DNA from: Jacaranda mimosifolia
Lineage: Eukaryota > Streptophyta > Magnoliopsida > Lamiales > Bignoniaceae
Direction of reading: 5' to 3'
Assembly: GCA_018894105.1 (NCBI GenBank)
Contig: CM032129.1
Span: forward strand, 15,874,968-15,938,967
Length of the DNA stretch: 64,000 bases
Shown: positions 49,241-60,955 of the stretch, one piece after another
How positions within the stretch are numbered: the stretch's first letter is position 1
Layout of the letters: the number at the start of each line of letters is the position of its first letter
The notes under the pieces: generated by a model
Databases searched by the model: none
What the model saw: the letters and a program-made list of their open reading frames with translations, nothing else
What the model was told of the DNA's origin: nothing
Made by a program: the position numbers and the translations under genes

Positions 49241-50040
49241 CAAAAATAGCTAAAACATCCACTCAATGTTATTTTGGAAACCAATAAACCAACCGGGCCT
49301 AACTTCTACGTTTAACTAAAACCTCAAAATTATTCTAGATTTCAAGGAAGGAATATATGTCCTATATCATGGTGCTCCTAATCTCATAGGGATTAATGTT
49401 GATCAAGAGACACATAAAATGTTCAAAAATTAGGTTAAGGATCGTCCTATCCTATAGTCTCATGATAACATCTACAATTTCAAAAAATCTCAAGGACACA
49501 TGAATAGTACATTAGTTCAAGTTTACAAGAGTCGTAAAACAAACAAGGTATGAGAAGTTCATGTTGTCAAAGGAGATTTTTCAAGCTAGGATGAATGTGA
49601 AGTCATATGTCATCGACTACAGTCTAAAGATGATTAGGCTTGGAAAAGCTCTTCAACTTGGACATAATGATAGACAATGATCTCCATGAGGATTAGATCC
49701 TCACATCTTCACCGAGTTTTATTTATCAAAGTGTTGATCTAGACAGAGACTACCATGACAAGGACAGATCTTTGATATTTGCTTCTTCTTCCAAGTCTAA
49801 GGGCCCTAGCAGTGCTAGAAAGGGAGGTGAAAGGAAGAAAAGTTCTTCCTCCAAGGAAAGGAAACCATTAAAGGCATCTGAAGGAGTCAAGAAGATTACA
49901 GAGGATATAGTTTATATTACTTATTTTTCCTTTCGCAAAAAAGGCCATTGGAAGCGGTATTACAAGGAATACCTTGCAACCTTTAAGAAGGGTACGTACT
50001 TTATTGAAGTGCATTTAAGGATAAATCCTTTCTCATGAAT
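49241..50040 (+). pseudogene. Copia gag remnant with zinc-knuckle end
   Basis: The N-terminal gag homology (CACTCAATG...GGGCCTAACTTCTA) is badly decayed between 49241 and 49770. The frame 49772-50038 then gives a basic SSARKGGERKKSSSSKERK stretch and a damaged knuckle, FSFRKKGHWKRYYKEYL, in which none of the three Cys remains. It is far more eroded than the gags of element 1. Confidence 0.75.
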
Positions 50041-50079
50041 ATGTGATATCTCATATGGTTCTTATCTTTGTATTTTTTT

Positions 50080-51196
50080 ACAAACCATAGAAAGAAAAAT
50101 AAAACTAAATGCTGGGAATATGATCCACCGCCTTGGCAAAGGAGCAAAAGTTAGGGCCATAGCAGAAGGCATATAATAAGTTAGACTTAGGGAACTCTAT
50201 ACTTGTATTGAACCCTTGTTATTATGTACCATATATTGTTGAGAAGATTATTTCAATTCCCATTTTGGATAGGAAAGGATTTGATCATTATATATCAAAT
50301 AGGAGATTGAAGGCATTAAACTTAACAAATAATTATACATTTTTTGATTCTCAACCATCACTAATCGGCATTTAATCAAGTAAAAGAAAATTAGATAACC
50401 AAGAAAATGCCATCTTGTGGAATGTAAGACTTAGGCATATCTCTAAAAATAGGATAAGCAAGCTGGAAGCTCTCAAAGTACTAAATGCTAGTAGCATTGA
50501 GGACCTTTCTACTTGTGAATATTGTTTAAAGGGAAAAATGACCAAGGCTCTTTTTGTAGGACAAACGGAGCGAACCACAAATCCTTCGGATTTGATCCAT
50601 GTAGATGATTGTGGCCTACCAAGAGTTAGTGTGAGAGGAGACTATTCTTACTTCATCACCTTCACCGATGATTATACTCAGTTGGGACATGTGTATCTTA
50701 TGAAGTACAAGTTCGAAACCTTTGAAAAGTTCAAAGAGTATAGGAATAAAGTAGAAAAACAAAAAAGATTAAATACTAAAGCTCCTCAATCGAATCGAGA
50801 TGGAGAATACTTGAGTACCGAATTCTTGGGATATCTAAAGGAGAATATGATTCTTTCTCAATGGACTCCACCCAACACATCCCAACACAATGGAGTAGCC
50901 AAAAAGAGAAACCATACCTTGTTGCACAACTACGTTCTGTGATGAGTTTTTTTTATGTGCTTATATACTTTTGGGGATATGCCTTAGAAGTGACGGTAAA
51001 GTTACTAAATATAGTACCTTCAAAGTCGGTGTCAAAGACACCACCTGAAATATGGTTTAGCAAAGCACCTTCTTACACTTTTCTAAGAGTTTGGGGGTCT
51101 CCCACTTACATGAGATGGCTAGTGAGAGACAATTTGGATAGTAGATCTATCTTGTGCAAGTTTGAGGGATACCCAAGAGGGTCTTTAGGTTATTAA
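50080..51196 (+). pseudogene. Copia integrase, C1 element 2
   Basis: The frame 50415-50942 contains the HHCC-like region (RLRHIS...CEYCLKGKM) and the core (LIHVDDCG, FITFTDDYTQ, QSNRDGEYLS, NTSQHNGVAKKRN). The first zinc His is Asn. The second catalytic Asp of the usual SDRGGEY block is Asn, and the Glu in GVAE is Lys. A second frame (50861-51196) overlaps and continues the C-terminal part (LWGYA-like, KTPPEIWF). The integrase is clearly inactive. Confidence 0.85.
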
Positions 51197-51199
51197 TTT

Positions 51200-52164
51200 T
51201 GTGATCCATTGGAACAAAAGGTATTTGTTTTGAGGAACGCTACCTTTTTGGAAAAGAATTCTCTATTAGATAGAAAAGACGTTGTTGTTGAACTTAATGA
51301 AGTTCAAGATGATCATCAAATTCGACAAGTGATGGAAGCAAGTGAGCTTCAAGAGCCTAACACATAACCTCTTAGAAGTCGGACCAAATCAGGAAGTAAC
51401 CCGAAATGTTCGAATTCCTTCATGAGACGGGCCAATCGAAAAGTGATCCGAGGACCTATGAGGAAACTATGTTGGACATAGATTCGGTACATTGGTATGG
51501 CGCTATGAAATTCGAAATGGACTCCATGTACTCCAATAAAGTATGGACTTTGGTAGACCCACCGGAGGGAATAGTTCTCGTTGGTTGCAAATGGATCTAC
51601 AAGCGAAAGTTAGGAGTCGATGGAGAGGTAATGACCTTTAAGGCATAACTAGTGGTAAAAGGTTACCCTCAAAGACCCAACATCGATTTTGAGAAAACCT
51701 TTTCACCAGTCACAATGCTTAAGTCTATTCGGATTTTACTTACTATAGCAGCATATTATGACTATGAGATATGGCAAATGGATGAGAAAACCACTTTCCT
51801 CAATGGAAACATTGAAGAAGAAATCTATATGGAGCAACCACAAGGTTTTACATCCAAAGGGGGTGAGGAAAAAGTTTGCAAACTCGAGAAATCTATTTAT
51901 AGACTTAAATAGGCATCCCGAAATTAGAACATATGTTTTGATAAAATAGTCAAATTGTTTGGCTTTGTCAAAAATATGCATGAACCATGTGTGTATAAAA
52001 AGGCTAGCAGGAGTAGTGTACAGTTTATTGTGTTTTATGTCGATGACATTCTTTTCATTCGGAATGAGAGAGAAATGTTAGAGTGTACTAAAGCATGGTT
52101 GTCTCTCAATTCTCCTGAAGGATTTGGGATAAGCAACCTACATATTAGGAATACGTATCTATAG
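51200..52164 (+). pseudogene. Copia reverse transcriptase, C1 element 2
   Basis: Three consecutive frames read GCKWIYKRKLG (to 51648), KTFSPVTMLKSIRILL...FLNGNIEEEIYMEQPQGF (51652-51912) and FIVFYVDDILFIRNE (51955-52164). A TAA follows FKA and a TAG follows YRLK. The catalytic YVDD is intact, but the upstream Asp-containing MDVKT is MDEKT. This is the RNA-dependent DNA polymerase of the element, interrupted by stops. Confidence 0.87.
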
Positions 52165-52930
52165 AGATAGATCGAAGAGGATGTTAGAGCTTTCCCAAAC
52201 CCCATACATTAACAAAATGCCAAAGAGGTTTAGTATGGAAGAATCTAAGAAAGGATTCCTCCCTATGGGATATAATCTTCATCTCTCCAAATCTATGGCC
52301 CCTAAGATGAAGGAAGAGCGACATAAGATGTCCTACATACCTTATGTGTCAGCCATTGGGAGCATAATGTATACCGTTCAATGTACAAGATCGAATATGG
52401 CTCACACTCTAAATGTTACGAGTCGTTTCCAATCCAATCTCGGTGAGAGTCACTGGATGGCCGTTAAAGCAATTCTTAAGTACTTGAGAAGGACTAAGTA
52501 TTTGTTTTTGGTATACAACAATGAAGAATTGAAACTCAAGGGGTTTTTGGATTCTAGTTTCTAATCCGATGTAGATGACCTAAAATCCACTTCGGGAATT
52601 ATATTTTGCCTTAATGGCGGTGTGGAAAGTCAGAAGAGTTCAAAACTAGACACCACAACTGATTCAACCATAGAGGCAAAATACATTGCGATTTTGGAAA
52701 CTGCAAAGAAAGGTGTTTGGATAGAAACTTCATCCAACAGTTGGATATAGTGCCTAGCGTGCATGAGCCTATGGTTGTCTTTTGAAGACAACTTTGGACT
52801 TAAGCTAAGATCTCTTCAATAATCCAGACACAGATAAATGCGCTATCATTTGATATATGATATCAATTGATAGAGGTAACATCTGAGTGGAAATGGTTGC
52901 ATCAGAAAAGAATATAGCAGAACCATTATC
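52165..52930 (+). pseudogene. Copia RNase H, C1 element 2
   Basis: The frame 52181-52564 reads QTPYINKMPKRFSMEESKKG...AIGSIMYTVQCTRSNMAH...LKYLRRTKYLFLVY. After a TAA at SF* the same frame continues DVDDLKSTSGIIFCLNGG and STIEAKYIA. It ends in frameshifted sequence before the purine tract at about 52985. Confidence 0.82.
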
Positions 52931-53021
52931 TTAACTCATAAACGTAAAAGGTCTTTGAAAGACATCTTGAGAAGATGGGCCTCAAAGCTATGGGGAATTG
53001 GCTTTAGGTGAAGTAGGAATT

Positions 53022-55251
53022 TGTTAGAATGGTGTCCAGCAAGCTAATTAGATTGGCATTTGTTTATTTCACTTGTGATACAATCTTAATTGAATGATAT
53101 TCAATTTACATGGCCAACATCAACTTATGCTTATATTACTTCACTAGCATTTGGTTGAAGCCCTTAGATCACACAAGACTACAAGACTTGGTCATGTACT
53201 AGGTGGTGATCATGAAATAAGTCTCACACGGTTGTGATCTTAAATCATTTAAGTCGTAGAATCTTATGAGACATGACATCTAAGATCCGGATGGACTTAC
53301 ACTAACGATGCATGAATTCAAGGGTTAGATATTGATTTGTTTCATGCACAAATCATATGAGATATAGGTGCATGTTAGTGGGTGCTTGTTAGAGAATAAG
53401 TTCACTGAAGGCCCGACTGGAGAATCCACAAGATAGCCATAGAGACAAGTCGGTAATGGCAAGTTCTCTATCTTATGCTAGGGCATATAATTAGTCCTTT
53501 CACCTAAGGATCCATGGTAACCTTGTGTTAGGTCCTCATGCTTTGACTTCTCCTTGACCACTTAGCAGGTCTTTTGGGTTGAGGTTAGGTATGAGCTACT
53601 TTGACATAGAGGTTTGTGAAATCCAAAATGGGATCCGACTCCTCATCATTGTGAAGGACGAGTCTCCTATGTATTCTATAATAATTGATTCCACGAAACT
53701 CTTGCACAAGGTAGTATGACATTGGAAAAAGAGTTTTCCAAAGATGAGGTCATAAAGAGGAATCGAACATTATAATAGAGACATAGTATCGAGGCTATTA
53801 GGGAGCCGACAAATTTTTTGCCCTAGCCCTCTTTTGGGAGATAGAAAATAGAAGGATCGTTTTTGCATGGTAAGCATAGAGCTAGAATGGTTCTCCAAAA
53901 GCATTCATTTCGACCAATTAGTTGGACTTCATGGGCTTAAGGTTGGACATCGACCATGGAAATTAGATACTCTTCAATTAATGAGATTAATTGAATTGAG
54001 TCATTAGTTTAAAGGACTTTAAACTAATGTGAATATTTGATATTTAATAAATCACAAGAGTTGTGAGCTTATGTCCAATGAATGGTAGAAACTAATGAGT
54101 CACACACAAAAGCCAATTGGAAATCATACTTGATGAAGGAGAATTTTCTGATAGTTAGAAAAATTCTACTTTAACCAATTTTTTGAGGTAGCGATTGACA
54201 TAATTTTTGGTCATTTTGGCTTGATCAATTTAATTGTTAAATTGATCTAAATAATTTAAGGAGTTACATTAGACCAATTAAATTAAGATTTAATTTAATT
54301 GGTGCCACATAACTATCAATTGGTCAAGCAAGCTTAATGAGTTAAGCTAATTGACTTAAGAGTTCAGTCAAAGGTTAATTATTAAATTAAAGTGTTTAAT
54401 TTAATTAAAATGAAGAATCAATTTTGAAGAAAAATTCAAATGTAATGTTCATTTGGAGTGTATTTAGAATTTATTTGGATGACATTTCAAGTGATGAAAT
54501 GAAGATTCCAAATGAAATTCAAATGCACATTAAATTAACATGCAACTTGCTTGCAAGTTGGCAAGCCAAGTTGGCGCTCTACCTTGAGAAATGTGTGATG
54601 CCACCTAAGCATCACACTTTCCTCCCTCTATATATAGATATAAGTGAGTGGTCGGCCATGCATTCTAAACACACATAAGCATCTAATTGTTAAATTCTTC
54701 ATTTCCCTCCAATTTCCCATATATTACATCGTGATTTGAAACTTTACATTTATCTTCGTCTTCTACCTCCAAAATCAACCTTCGTCATCTCTAATATCTT
54801 CTTTGTTCTCCAACTAACATAGAAGAGGTTTTGATTGTCCATTGGTGTGTGGATCTTATCATTAGAGGCAAAGTAATTGGATTGTTGTCCTTTTGGAGAT
54901 CCTATGTTTGGGCAGAAACTTGGAGGCATTACTAGAGTGTCTTCCGGAGTTCTGATTTGGCTAATTTTTTTATTGTAGATCCATCAAGGTATTAGTGATT
55001 TTTAGTTCAAATTTTAGCTGATTTTGACAAGTTTGGTTGGGAAAAGTTGTCCACAATCTACTACGCCAATGGAGACTACAAAGAAGAAGTTCAAGCATCT
55101 CTTCACATTTTCAGTCGGATTTGCTTTTGAGGTAATTTTCTGACCTAAATCCACTTTATAGCATGAATTAGATCCTTGGGGAGGTGTGATAAGGTTAGAT
55201 TTCAGTTTTTAAAAGTTTTATAATTAGATCCTTAGCTCACACCATCCTTCA
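53022..55251 (+). repeat. Complete 3' LTR of C1 element 2
   Basis: A 2230-bp LTR from TGTTAGAATGGTGTCC to CATCCTTCA, followed by TTGTT. The TATA-like box is at 54629-54636. The last 100 bp differ most from the other C1 LTRs. Confidence 0.9.
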
Positions 55252-56300
55252 TTGTTTAGGTTGCAAATACATGAAACTTTATTAAAGATTTCTCTGGCTT
55301 ATTGATGATCAATAGCATAGGTAGTCTTGTACTTTCAATAGGACTGATACTATGGTTTGGTCGACAAAAGGATAGCTTCAGATCTAGTAGTAGAACTTTT
55401 AGATTCTGGAAATCTTGTTGGGAGAGATATCAAAGATGGTAATATAGATAGTTACCTATGGTAAAGTTTTGATTATCTATATGATACATTGTTACCAGGT
55501 ATGAAGTTTGGATGGGACTTGAGAACTCATCTTAATAGGTGCCTATCTTCATGGAAGAGTTCTGATGATCCATATCTTGGAGAACTGAGCAACGGCATAA
55601 AACTTGATGCATATCCCCACCCAGTTATGCTGAAAGTCACTAAAAGTATTTTCGAGGGAGTCCATGGAATGGTCTAAGATTTAGTGTTGCTCCTGAATTG
55701 AAAAGAATCATGTACTTGACTTCAAGTTTATATCTAACCAAGATGAGGTTCACTATCTGTACCAACTCTTGAATAAGTCTGTGATCACAAAGCTTGTCTT
55801 GAATGAAACCACCTCCATGCGCCAGCGTTACTTGTGGATGGAAGCAGATAAATCTTGGAAGCTTTATGCATCAGTACCTCATGACTACTGTGACAATTAT
55901 GGTTTATATGGTGCTAATGGAATATGTATCATCAGCAACTCACATGTTTGCCAATGTTTAGAAGGTTTCACACTAAAGTTGGCTCAGAACTGGAATGCTA
56001 TGGATTGGTCACTTGGATGCATCCATAATAAACCTTTGGACTGTGCAAGAAAACATGACTTTGTAAAAAATTTCTAGCTTAAAATTGCTAAATACTAGAT
56101 ATTCTTCGGTGAATAGAAGCATGAATCTGAGAGAATACAGAAAGGCTTGCTTGCAGACCTGTTCATGTATGGCTTACACAAACTCAATGTTAGTGGACAA
56201 AGCAGTAGTTGTGCCCTTTGGTTTGCAGATCTAGTTGATATTAGGTAGTTTTCTGGCAGTGGGCAGGATCTCTATATACAAATGGCATTTTCAAATCAAG
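55252..56300 (+). pseudogene. Receptor kinase exon 1, 3' part
   Basis: After the TTGTT duplication the frame resumes with a stop in place of Trp (TAG), then VAN, completing the lectin-domain WVAN block cut by the transposon. It continues with FSGLLMINSIGSLVL, LLDSGNL, a LPGMKFGWDLRTHLNR block, LSSWKSSDDP, the NGLRFS region (frameshifted near 55665), and the epidermal-growth-factor-like CDNYGLYGANGIC and CQCLEGF (55769-56077 open). A PAN region follows (MYGLHKLN..., ALWFADLVDIR). The exon ends at AATCAAG/GT at 56300. Confidence 0.88.
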
Positions 56301-56443
56301 GTGTGTCTCTCCTTTTAGCCTCATCATTACATTGCTTTGACTTGGCCCTACGATATTTACAATGTAGACCTATGTTCTTAAATTATACACCATTAAAGAT
56401 ATCTTTTTGTTGTAGTGCTAATCAAGATTAAATCTTTTGACAG

Positions 56444-56544
56444 CAAATAGGTCTCCGGTAATAATAGTTGTGATTATAGTTCCATAATTTGTGGATTGTT
56501 TCTTGTCATCTGCTATCTTTGTAGACAAAAGATGAAGGCAAAAG
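56444..56544 (+). pseudogene. Receptor kinase exon 2, transmembrane segment
   Basis: Acceptor TTTTGACAG is followed by RSPVIIVVIIV, a one-base slip, then ICGLFLVICYLCRQKMK and a GT donor at 56545. This is the single membrane-spanning helix with the basic stop-transfer sequence on the inner side. Confidence 0.82.
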
Positions 56545-57395
56545 GTAACATACATGCAAAGTAGTTAACTTTTTCTCCTATGTCCATGCAATTTTTTTTA
56601 TTTCTAATTGTGAATTCCTCTCAAAGCTAAGAAACAAAACCGTAATAAGGGGGTGAATCTCTAGGGATACCTTTACACACAAATATTTAGGAAAGTGAAA
56701 CTGGCCATTGCCACTTGGAAGTACATATCAGGCTTTGGTGCCAAATCTTGACTTAGGCAACTTGTCACTAGACAGGCATGTTAGAAAGTTCTAAATTAGT
56801 AAATAGTTGGGAATATGTTAAAATTAGTTTTTCGAATAATAACTTTCTTGCCCAAGTATAATTGTACTTTTTGGAGGTAGCCCATACAAAAAAGGGAGAA
56901 AATGACTAGCATCTATTAACAATATACCTTTATTTACTAGTTTATTAGCTTTTCGCTGCGACTATACTACCTACATAATTATTGGACAGTGAATTGGTTC
57001 TATGATATTCAGAGGTAGAGTAGTTTATTAGGCCTTGAAATTGATTTTTAGGACATCTAAAAAAATCAATCATATACTATTCCGTGTAAGAGTTATTCAT
57101 TTTTGTACATTAGTGATATCTTGATGTTGTTCAATATTTTCCCCACATTTTATTTTTGCTGAATTCTTTTTGTGCATGTTCAGCTCAGTTAATCCCTGTG
57201 GGATGAATTTCACCTTTATGTAAAACCAAATCATCCATATCATCAAATCATAACCATTTTTCATGCAGTAATAATATGGTGGTTAATGGTAGTTCTTATT
57301 CATTTAGTTTAAAATGGTTCTTGGTCTCATGTAGCAAACAAAGCTTCCAAATTACTAGAGAGATCAAGAAAAATTTGCCAACTATTTCTGAATAG

Positions 57396-58928
57396 GTGAA
57401 AATGATGAAAATGGTAACTATAATGTAGCTCGAAGAGAAGATTTGGACCTACCTTTACTTGATTTGGCCACAGTTGCCCATGCAACTGAGAATTTCTCAG
57501 TGAGTAAGAAGCTTGGTGAAGGTGGTTTTGGACCTATCTACAAGGTGATCTTACAACATGAATATTTTTCCCAATCGAACTCCCATGTGAAAACTTGAAT
57601 GGAGATAGCGAAGAGATGCAAGCTATATTCCTTTGTAATTGCTCGGTCATGCCTTATTACTAATACTCAAATTATAACATAAAGAAAAGAAGAAATTGAC
57701 CTACTTGTGGAATCATGTATACTTACTAACAACATTCAATTTTCAGGGCTTGCTCATCGATGGGCAAAATATTGCTGTGAAGAGGCTATCGAAGAGTTCA
57801 GGACAAGGACTAAATGAGTTCAAGAATGAAGTAATACAGATTGCAAAACTTTAGCACAAAAATCTTGTGAAGTTTCTAGCTTGTTGCATTGAAGGCGATG
57901 AGAAAATATTGATTTATGAGTATATGCGAAATGGAAGTTTAAACTCATTTACATTTGGCTTGTGTCTTGTAAATAAATTTATGCTATTCCATTCTAGTAC
58001 CAATGTAGCTATGTTATATTCAAAATTATTCTAATAACTTGATTCCAAAATATCAGATCAAACAAGAGGGTCAAAATTAGATTGGTCTGAGCATTTCAAC
58101 ATCATATGTGGAGTTACTCAAGGACTTTTCTACCTTCACCAGGACTCAAGATTGAGAATTATCCACAAAGATCTCAAAGCAAGTAATGTTTTTACTTGAT
58201 GATGAGCTAAACCCAAAAATCTTCGACTTTGGGATGGCAAGAACTTTTGGAGGGGATCAAAGGCAAGACAATACAAGAAGAATAGTTGGAACATAATATG
58301 TAAGCAAAAGCTTTAAAGATGGTTTTATGTTGTAGAATTTTCAAATACTTATAAAGTAATTTATTTTTCTTTGGTGTTTTGCAGTGGTTATATGGCACAA
58401 AAATATGCTTTTTACGGTTTATTTTTAGTGAAATATGATGTTTTTAGCTTAGGCATTCTATTCTTGGAAGTAGTGAGTGGAAAGAAGAATAGAGTGTTTG
58501 ACCAACCGCACAACCATCAAAATCTAATAAGATATGTGAGTTTCTTCTTATAGAATATTAAATATGACATAACTAAATTCTTCATTCATTATTCTGAATG
58601 TTTTAACATTTGCTCTGATTAGGCATGGAAATTATGGATAGAAGGCAAGCTATTGGAACTAATTTATTCATTATTGGATAATAGGCTGATTCAATCTGAG
58701 GTGATGCGGTACATCTATGTGGACCTGTAATGTATCCAGCAGAATCTAGATGATAGACCAAATATGTCAACAATAGTTCTGATGTTGAATGGAGAGAGTA
58801 CACTCCCTCAGCTAAAGCAACCTGGTTTCTTGATAGATTTGGTTCCAAGTGAAACATGTTCTCTCTCAGGAAATAATACATCTTGTTCAATCAATGATTT
58901 TACAATTACAACAATAGAGGCTCGCTAA
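57396..58928 (+). pseudogene. Receptor kinase exons 3-7, protein kinase domain
   Basis: Exon 3 ends in the glycine loop [11 protein letters not shown]. Exon 4 has the ATP lysine in AVKRLS (57780-57782) and a TAG in place of Gln in AKL*HKN (57852). Exon 5 reads [11 protein letters not shown] (Arg of HRD is Lys, 58164-58172), then a one-base insertion, and IFDFGMA (58225). Exon 6 gives GYMAQKYA, where SPE of the activation segment is AQK. Exon 7 ends in EAR and TAA at 58926-58928. Splice sites are recognisable except a GC in place of the GT donor after exon 4. It is a dead kinase. Confidence 0.9.
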
Positions 58929-59585
58929 TACATTTAACCAACAGAGCAAGCGCAAGTTTGTCCTGTTCCTACAACAAATGATTGCTACATTCTTGAAGCA
59001 CATGATAAGGCTGGTTATCTATAATATTTTTGTTCTTTTGCCGAATTTCTAGAATGGCTATTATGAGAAATTTCAGGCTTATTGCCTCGCTTGATTAATG
59101 CATCATTTTTCTATGCAGCAACTCCACCAATATGCTCTAAACAATTTGTAGTTGGATGAGTTTTAGATTTTTCATCTCTAGTTCTGGATATTTTCTAGCT
59201 TAGTGGGATGATGTATAGAACGTATTTGATGGATCAAATACTTGTCTTCTATTTATTTTTTTCCTGCTTTTTTTTCTTGAAGCATAAGATCATATTACCG
59301 TTGCTCGGTATAACAAAATGATAGATAGTTTGCTATTTGCAATGTCTTTGTATGTCAAGACTCTTAGAAAGTCACTCCTTAAAAGCTAGTTGTTAAGGTG
59401 GGTGTCAATATGGGATAAATTCTCACTAAGAGCCCATAATTTTAGTATAAATCAACCAAGACCATTACATTCCACCATGCCCTGCAGTTTCGGCACTTAT
59501 TCAGGTTGGCTTTGTGCTAGCTTCATCTAACCTCAGATGAATACTGCAATGCAGGCATCACCACATGCTCCATTAGTTGCAACCA
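58929..59585. other. 3' flank of the kinase pseudogene
   Basis: No gene recognised. At about 59357-59480 it contains a degenerate plant intergenic repeat (GTCACTCCTTAAAAGC, GGGATAAATTCTCAC) that recurs in direct orientation at 60813-60955. Confidence 0.4.
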
Positions 59586-60790
59586 AACTAGTAAAAAAAT
59601 ATGTTTTTTTCTACAATTAAATATGTATAGTAAATATTAATTAGGTGTAGTAAAAAGTTAATAACTACACTTGTGCTACAATTTTCTAGCCGTAGACATT
59701 GCAAGTGAGGTAAAAGCTTAGCTACACTTTTTCAACCATGGTAATTGCCTTTTGCTACGAAATTACATTTAATTACTACAAATTTAATGTGTGGTAAAAA
59801 AGCTATCAAATTCACCACTATGTTTCACCACAATTAAAAAAGTGTAGTATATAGTAGTCAATTACCACACTTAGAAAAATGTAGTAAATATTTAAATAAT
59901 TTCTCACCACAATTAAGTATAGTAAAAATAAAATTATTCTGGGAATTGTTGAGGCTACTTTATTTATTTATACACGCGCACACCATTAGTTCATTAAGAC
60001 TCGAACTCTTAACCTTATGCTTATGTATGTGAAGATGATGCCACTAGGCCAATGGCCACTTTGTTGCTAATTAGCTAATTTAAATATATTTAATTAATTA
60101 ATCAATTTTTTTATAGTAAAAATTATTGGAGGCAAATTTTTTTTTTTCTTATCTCCAAACTTGGGTTTTCTGACTATTTTAAGGAACTTCGCTAACTAGC
60201 TAAATTAAGTATTTAATTAAATAATCATATATTTTTTAATATTGATTGCAGTAGAATGTTTATTTTACTTCTAATTGTATTAATTAAAACCATGAGTAAT
60301 TAAGAATTTTTTGGAGGGTTTTATTTGTTAATTTAGAATTCAATCAATCAATTAATTTATTTTTGAATAATAAAAATTTGAAACAATTTTTTTACGTTAA
60401 ATATTATTGATTAAACATAGATTTCAATATATTTTACCTTCTTTTTCTTAACGAATTTTTTTTGATTTAAGATATTAATCTTTGCTACCAAACTTTCACA
60501 AATTTTGTTTTTCACTTCACTAATGAAAAAATGTGGTAAATTATCACCTTTTTACCACAATTTATGTAAATTTGTAGTAAATATAATAAATTATTCACTA
60601 CACGTAAAAAATTGTAGTAAATAAATATATTTTTTTCTACGATAAGATGAAGTGTAGTATTTAATATGAGTTTTACCACACATTTGAAATTTTATACTAT
60701 AATAGAAAAATCTTAGCAAATAGTCCTTTTGCTACATTACTTTTAGTGAAGTGAAAAATATTGTAGCAAAAAACATAATTTCTTATAGTG
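59586..60790. mobile_element. CACTA-like element
   Basis: The left end AACTAGTAAAAAAATATG and the complement of the right end (CACTATAAGAAATTATG) continue together into TTTTTTCTACAAT-like sequence, giving about 35 bp of imperfect terminal inverted repeat. The interior is rich in GTAGTAAA/TTTACCAC words repeated in both directions. No transposase. I found no matching 3-bp duplication, so the outer base calls may be off. Confidence 0.6.
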
Positions 60791-60812
60791 TTTGATACCA
60801 AGTTGTTATAAC

Positions 60813-60955
60813 CCTTATAAGAAGAGTCACACCTCAAAAGTCAGTTGTTGAGATGGGAGACTCAAGAATCATGTAAACTCCACATCAAGTGCCCATACGT
60901 TCGATGTGGGATAAACTCCTACTAAGAAGCCATACTCAAGATCATTATATTATAC
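60813..60955. repeat. Degenerate dispersed repeat, partner of 59357-59480
   Basis: CACACCTCAAAAGTCAGTT, GATGTGGGATAAACTCC and CTACTAAGAAGCC are in the same order as the copy upstream of the CACTA-like element. It looks like remnants of a short LTR-type repeat common in dicot intergenic DNA. Confidence 0.5.

Larger units (their letters stand above)
45994..55251 (+). mobile_element. Copia C1 element 2, inserted in kinase exon 1
   Basis: It is flanked by perfect TTGTT duplications (45989-45993 and 55252-55256), with ends TGTTGGAATAG and CATCCTTCA. Order: 5' LTR missing its 3' quarter (45994 to about 47735), leader, decayed gag, zinc knuckle, integrase, RT, RNase H, purine tract and full 3' LTR (53022-55251). 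Unlike element 1 the coding order is normal and colinear. The PBS was lost with the LTR end, so it cannot be primed for reverse transcription. Confidence 0.93.
45792..58928 (+). pseudogene. G-type lectin S-receptor-like kinase, split by a copia element
   Basis: Fragments in order give a full S-domain (SD-1) receptor-like Ser/Thr kinase. They are bulb-lectin, S-locus glycoprotein and PAN domains in exon 1 (45792-45993 and 55252-56300), a transmembrane exon (56444-56544) and kinase exons 57396-57544, 57747-57957, 58057-58299, 58385-58535 and 58623-58928. This seven-exon plan is the family standard. The protein would sit in the plasma membrane with an outside lectin domain. A 9.26-kb C1 element breaks exon 1, and many stops and frameshifts add to this. 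It is dead as a gene; a partial transcript is possible. Confidence 0.93.
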
